From positions 1 through 6,707 of the forward strand of contig CAMLKY010000113.1 of assembly GCA_946480545.1 (NCBI GenBank): a DNA stretch of 6,707 nucleotides, in the 5' to 3' direction. Positions 5,387-6,707 of the stretch are shown one piece after another. Position 1 is the first letter of the stretch. The number at the start of each line of letters is the position of its first letter. Origin of the DNA: an uncultured Acidobacteriota bacterium. Its GTDB lineage: Bacteria > Acidobacteriota > Blastocatellia > Pyrinomonadales > Pyrinomonadaceae. The notes under the pieces are model-generated. The model was not told where the DNA came from. It saw only the letters and a list, made by a program, of their open reading frames with translations, and did no database searches. Position numbers and translations under genes: made by a program.

Positions 5387-6706
5387 TTATCGTATGGAAA
5401 TATTCGACACGCTCGAGTCGCTCACCGAAGGAGTCGAGAGACTCACGATACGGATCCGCGCCCGCCGGGTAACACGGCCTCCAACCCTGATCCCCTCCGA
5501 ACCGTCATTCGGTGTCGAGGCGATCAGTGTTTCCCAGTTCGTGCTTTCGTCACGAGAGATGTCGATTCGAACGTCGCCGCTGATATTGTCCGACGTCCAG
5601 GTAACTTCGCGCCGTACGGTACGGGGAAGCCACGATCCGTTGGCTGTCATATTCGAGAGGGTGATACTCGAGCCACTGTAGCGGTAGTTGGCGACCCAGT
5701 CTGCCGTTCCATTGATCAGCCGAGCATTGTCCCTTGTATTTTCAAGGCCGGTCGGGAGGCCGTTGAAAACGACTGCCGGATTCGAGAAGTACTGACGCCG
5801 CGTGCATCCACTCGGGCACGGGTCGGCGTAGGACATGACCGTTCTGTAATTCCCGTTTATGTAGTGACCGTAGCCGTACGGGAAGATCGCGGTGCCGCCA
5901 TTTTCCGGGTTGTGATGGCTTCCCATGTTATGACCAAGCTCATGTGCAAAGCTGAGATTGCCGACCGCGCAGCTGCGGACCGTTACAGTGAATGCGTTAT
6001 TCGGCACGCCACCCTGCGACGTCATAAGATATCCGATACCGCAGACGCCTGTGACCTCGCTTATCTCGGACACGAGATCCGCTTTGTGCGTTTCCCTCAG
6101 AGCCTGGATTGTCGGGTTGTTGCGGAGGTTACTGAGATCGGTGCTCGCGCTCGATGTTTCGGTGTAGACGAACTCCTGCGAATGAACGAGCCGCACGCGC
6201 TGCCGGATCCGGCTATTGAGATAGGCCGTGTTCGCAGAGTCTATCGCCTGCTGTGCGAACGCCTGTGCCTGGGCGTCGCCGCCAAGAAAGTTCTTTGTCG
6301 CCGTCGTATAGACGACTACCACATCGATACGATCGCCCGAATCGACTCCCACCAGATTCGATGACTGCTCCGCAACACGTTCGGCCGGCTTCGCTTCGCC
6401 CACGGCACCGCCGCACTCGGGAAAACGCTTCTGATCAAGCTCGACCAGGATATGTTTTGCGCCGCGGGGAACGATCTCATACACTCCGCTCGGACCGTAT
6501 ATCAGCCCTGAAACGAAACCGTTTTTCGCCGTCAGGGTAACGTCGCCGATGTCGCCGATCCGGCCACGCCAGGTAATGTCCGTCTCGCTTCGTTTCTCGA
6601 TCTCGCGAAGGTTGGCCACATGATCGATCCCATCCGGTAGAGGCAGTACGATCCGCGATCGACCACTCAGCAGCCCGGTGCCTCCGTCGAATGTGATCTC
6701 TGCTTC
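5387..6706 (-). CDS. Secreted M12B/reprolysin-like zinc metalloprotease, 5' end outside window
   Basis: The frame is open to the right edge, so the GTG at 6619 is internal and the signal peptide must lie beyond the window; 439 complete codons are present. Numbered from that GTG, residues 1-70 look like the end of a propeptide (VSGLIYGPSGVYEIVP, then FPECGG with C69 as a candidate cysteine switch). About 97-313 is the catalytic domain. It opens with RIDVVVVYT and has the zinc site HELGHNMGSHH (H226, E227, H230, G233, H236; 5944-5912 on the minus strand) and a Met-turn VMSY (M262). Four further Cys (C193, C217, C268, C272) may form disulfides. Residues 315-410 make a beta-rich domain (VTWTSDNISGDVRIDISRD...) ending SVSNISIR, like the Ser-Thr-rich/Kre9-like Ig-type modules appended to bacterial exoproteases. 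It should hydrolyse peptides outside the cell. It is transcribed toward the carboxylase but is functionally unrelated. Confidence 0.92.
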   Translation of the reverse strand, partial: EAEITFDGGTGLLSGRSRIVLPLPDGIDHVANLREIEKRSETDITWRGRIGDIGDVTLTAKNGFVSGLIYGPSGVYEIVPRGAKHILVELDQKRFPECGGAVGEAKPAERVAEQSSNLVGVDSGDRIDVVVVYTTATKNFLGGDAQAQAFAQQAIDSANTAYLNSRIRQRVRLVHSQEFVYTETSSASTDLSNLRNNPTIQALRETHKADLVSEISEVTGVCGIGYLMTSQGGVPNNAFTVTVRSCAVGNLSFAHELGHNMGSHHNPENGGTAIFPYGYGHYINGNYRTVMSYADPCPSGCTRRQYFSNPAVVFNGLPTGLENTRDNARLINGTADWVANYRYSGSSITLSNMTANGSWLPRTVRREVTWTSDNISGDVRIDISRDESTNWETLIASTPNDGSEGIRVGGRVTRRARIRIVSLSTPSVSDSSVSNISIR

Positions 6707-6707
6707 G

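Noticed and set aside
5309..6364. Long plus-strand open frame (about 351 codons) opposite the metalloprotease
   Set aside because: Arg-rich with no domain pattern; the minus strand encodes the zinc motif and Met-turn. Antisense shadow.

Overview
The window reads as a chromosomal segment of a moderately GC-rich bacterium (about 55-60% GC in the coding parts I sampled by eye). Nothing in it is an rRNA or universal marker. The gene types and the short CGCAAAGACGC-type intergenic repeat would fit an Acidobacteriota of the Blastocatellia/Pyrinomonadaceae kind. That placement is inference from memory, not a demonstrated assignment.

Left part (1-1775, + strand): the 3' end of an operon. A 5'-truncated PLP-dependent group IV (Orn/DAP/Arg type) decarboxylase overlaps by 20 bp a 215-aa protein of unrecognised family. 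The latter carries a plausible transglutaminase/papain-like Cys-His-Asp triad. The two are translationally coupled, so they probably work on one small molecule or peptide, and the pathway lies mostly left of the window.

Middle part (1888-2999): a compact divergent regulatory module. On the minus strand a Cro/C1-type HTH regulator is joined by an ATGA overlap to a 69-aa, very basic, AT-richer protein of unknown function. On the plus strand lies a single-domain STAS protein of the anti-sigma-factor-antagonist type. The 174-bp AT-rich gap holds two back-to-back sigma70-like promoters whose -35 elements are the two arms of one perfect 7-5-7 palindrome. This looks like a shared operator for the HTH protein.

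Then comes a short lipoprotein (3104-3448, +), convergent with a complete biotin-dependent acyl-CoA carboxylase carboxyltransferase subunit (3638-5299, -). The carboxylase has an unusual Pro/Gly/Arg-rich insert between its two crotonase-like halves, bordered at one side by a DNA inverted repeat. Upstream of it, after an 87-bp gap holding an 11-bp-arm inverted repeat, is the 3' part of a secreted M12B/reprolysin-like zinc metalloprotease (5387 to the right edge, -). It keeps a propeptide cysteine, HExxHxxGxxH, a Met-turn and a C-terminal beta-sandwich-like domain.

No tRNA, rRNA, CRISPR array or insertion sequence is visible. No gene-free stretch exceeds 300 bases. The gaps at 1776-1887, 3000-3103 and 3449-3637 show only weak stem candidates without T-tracts.
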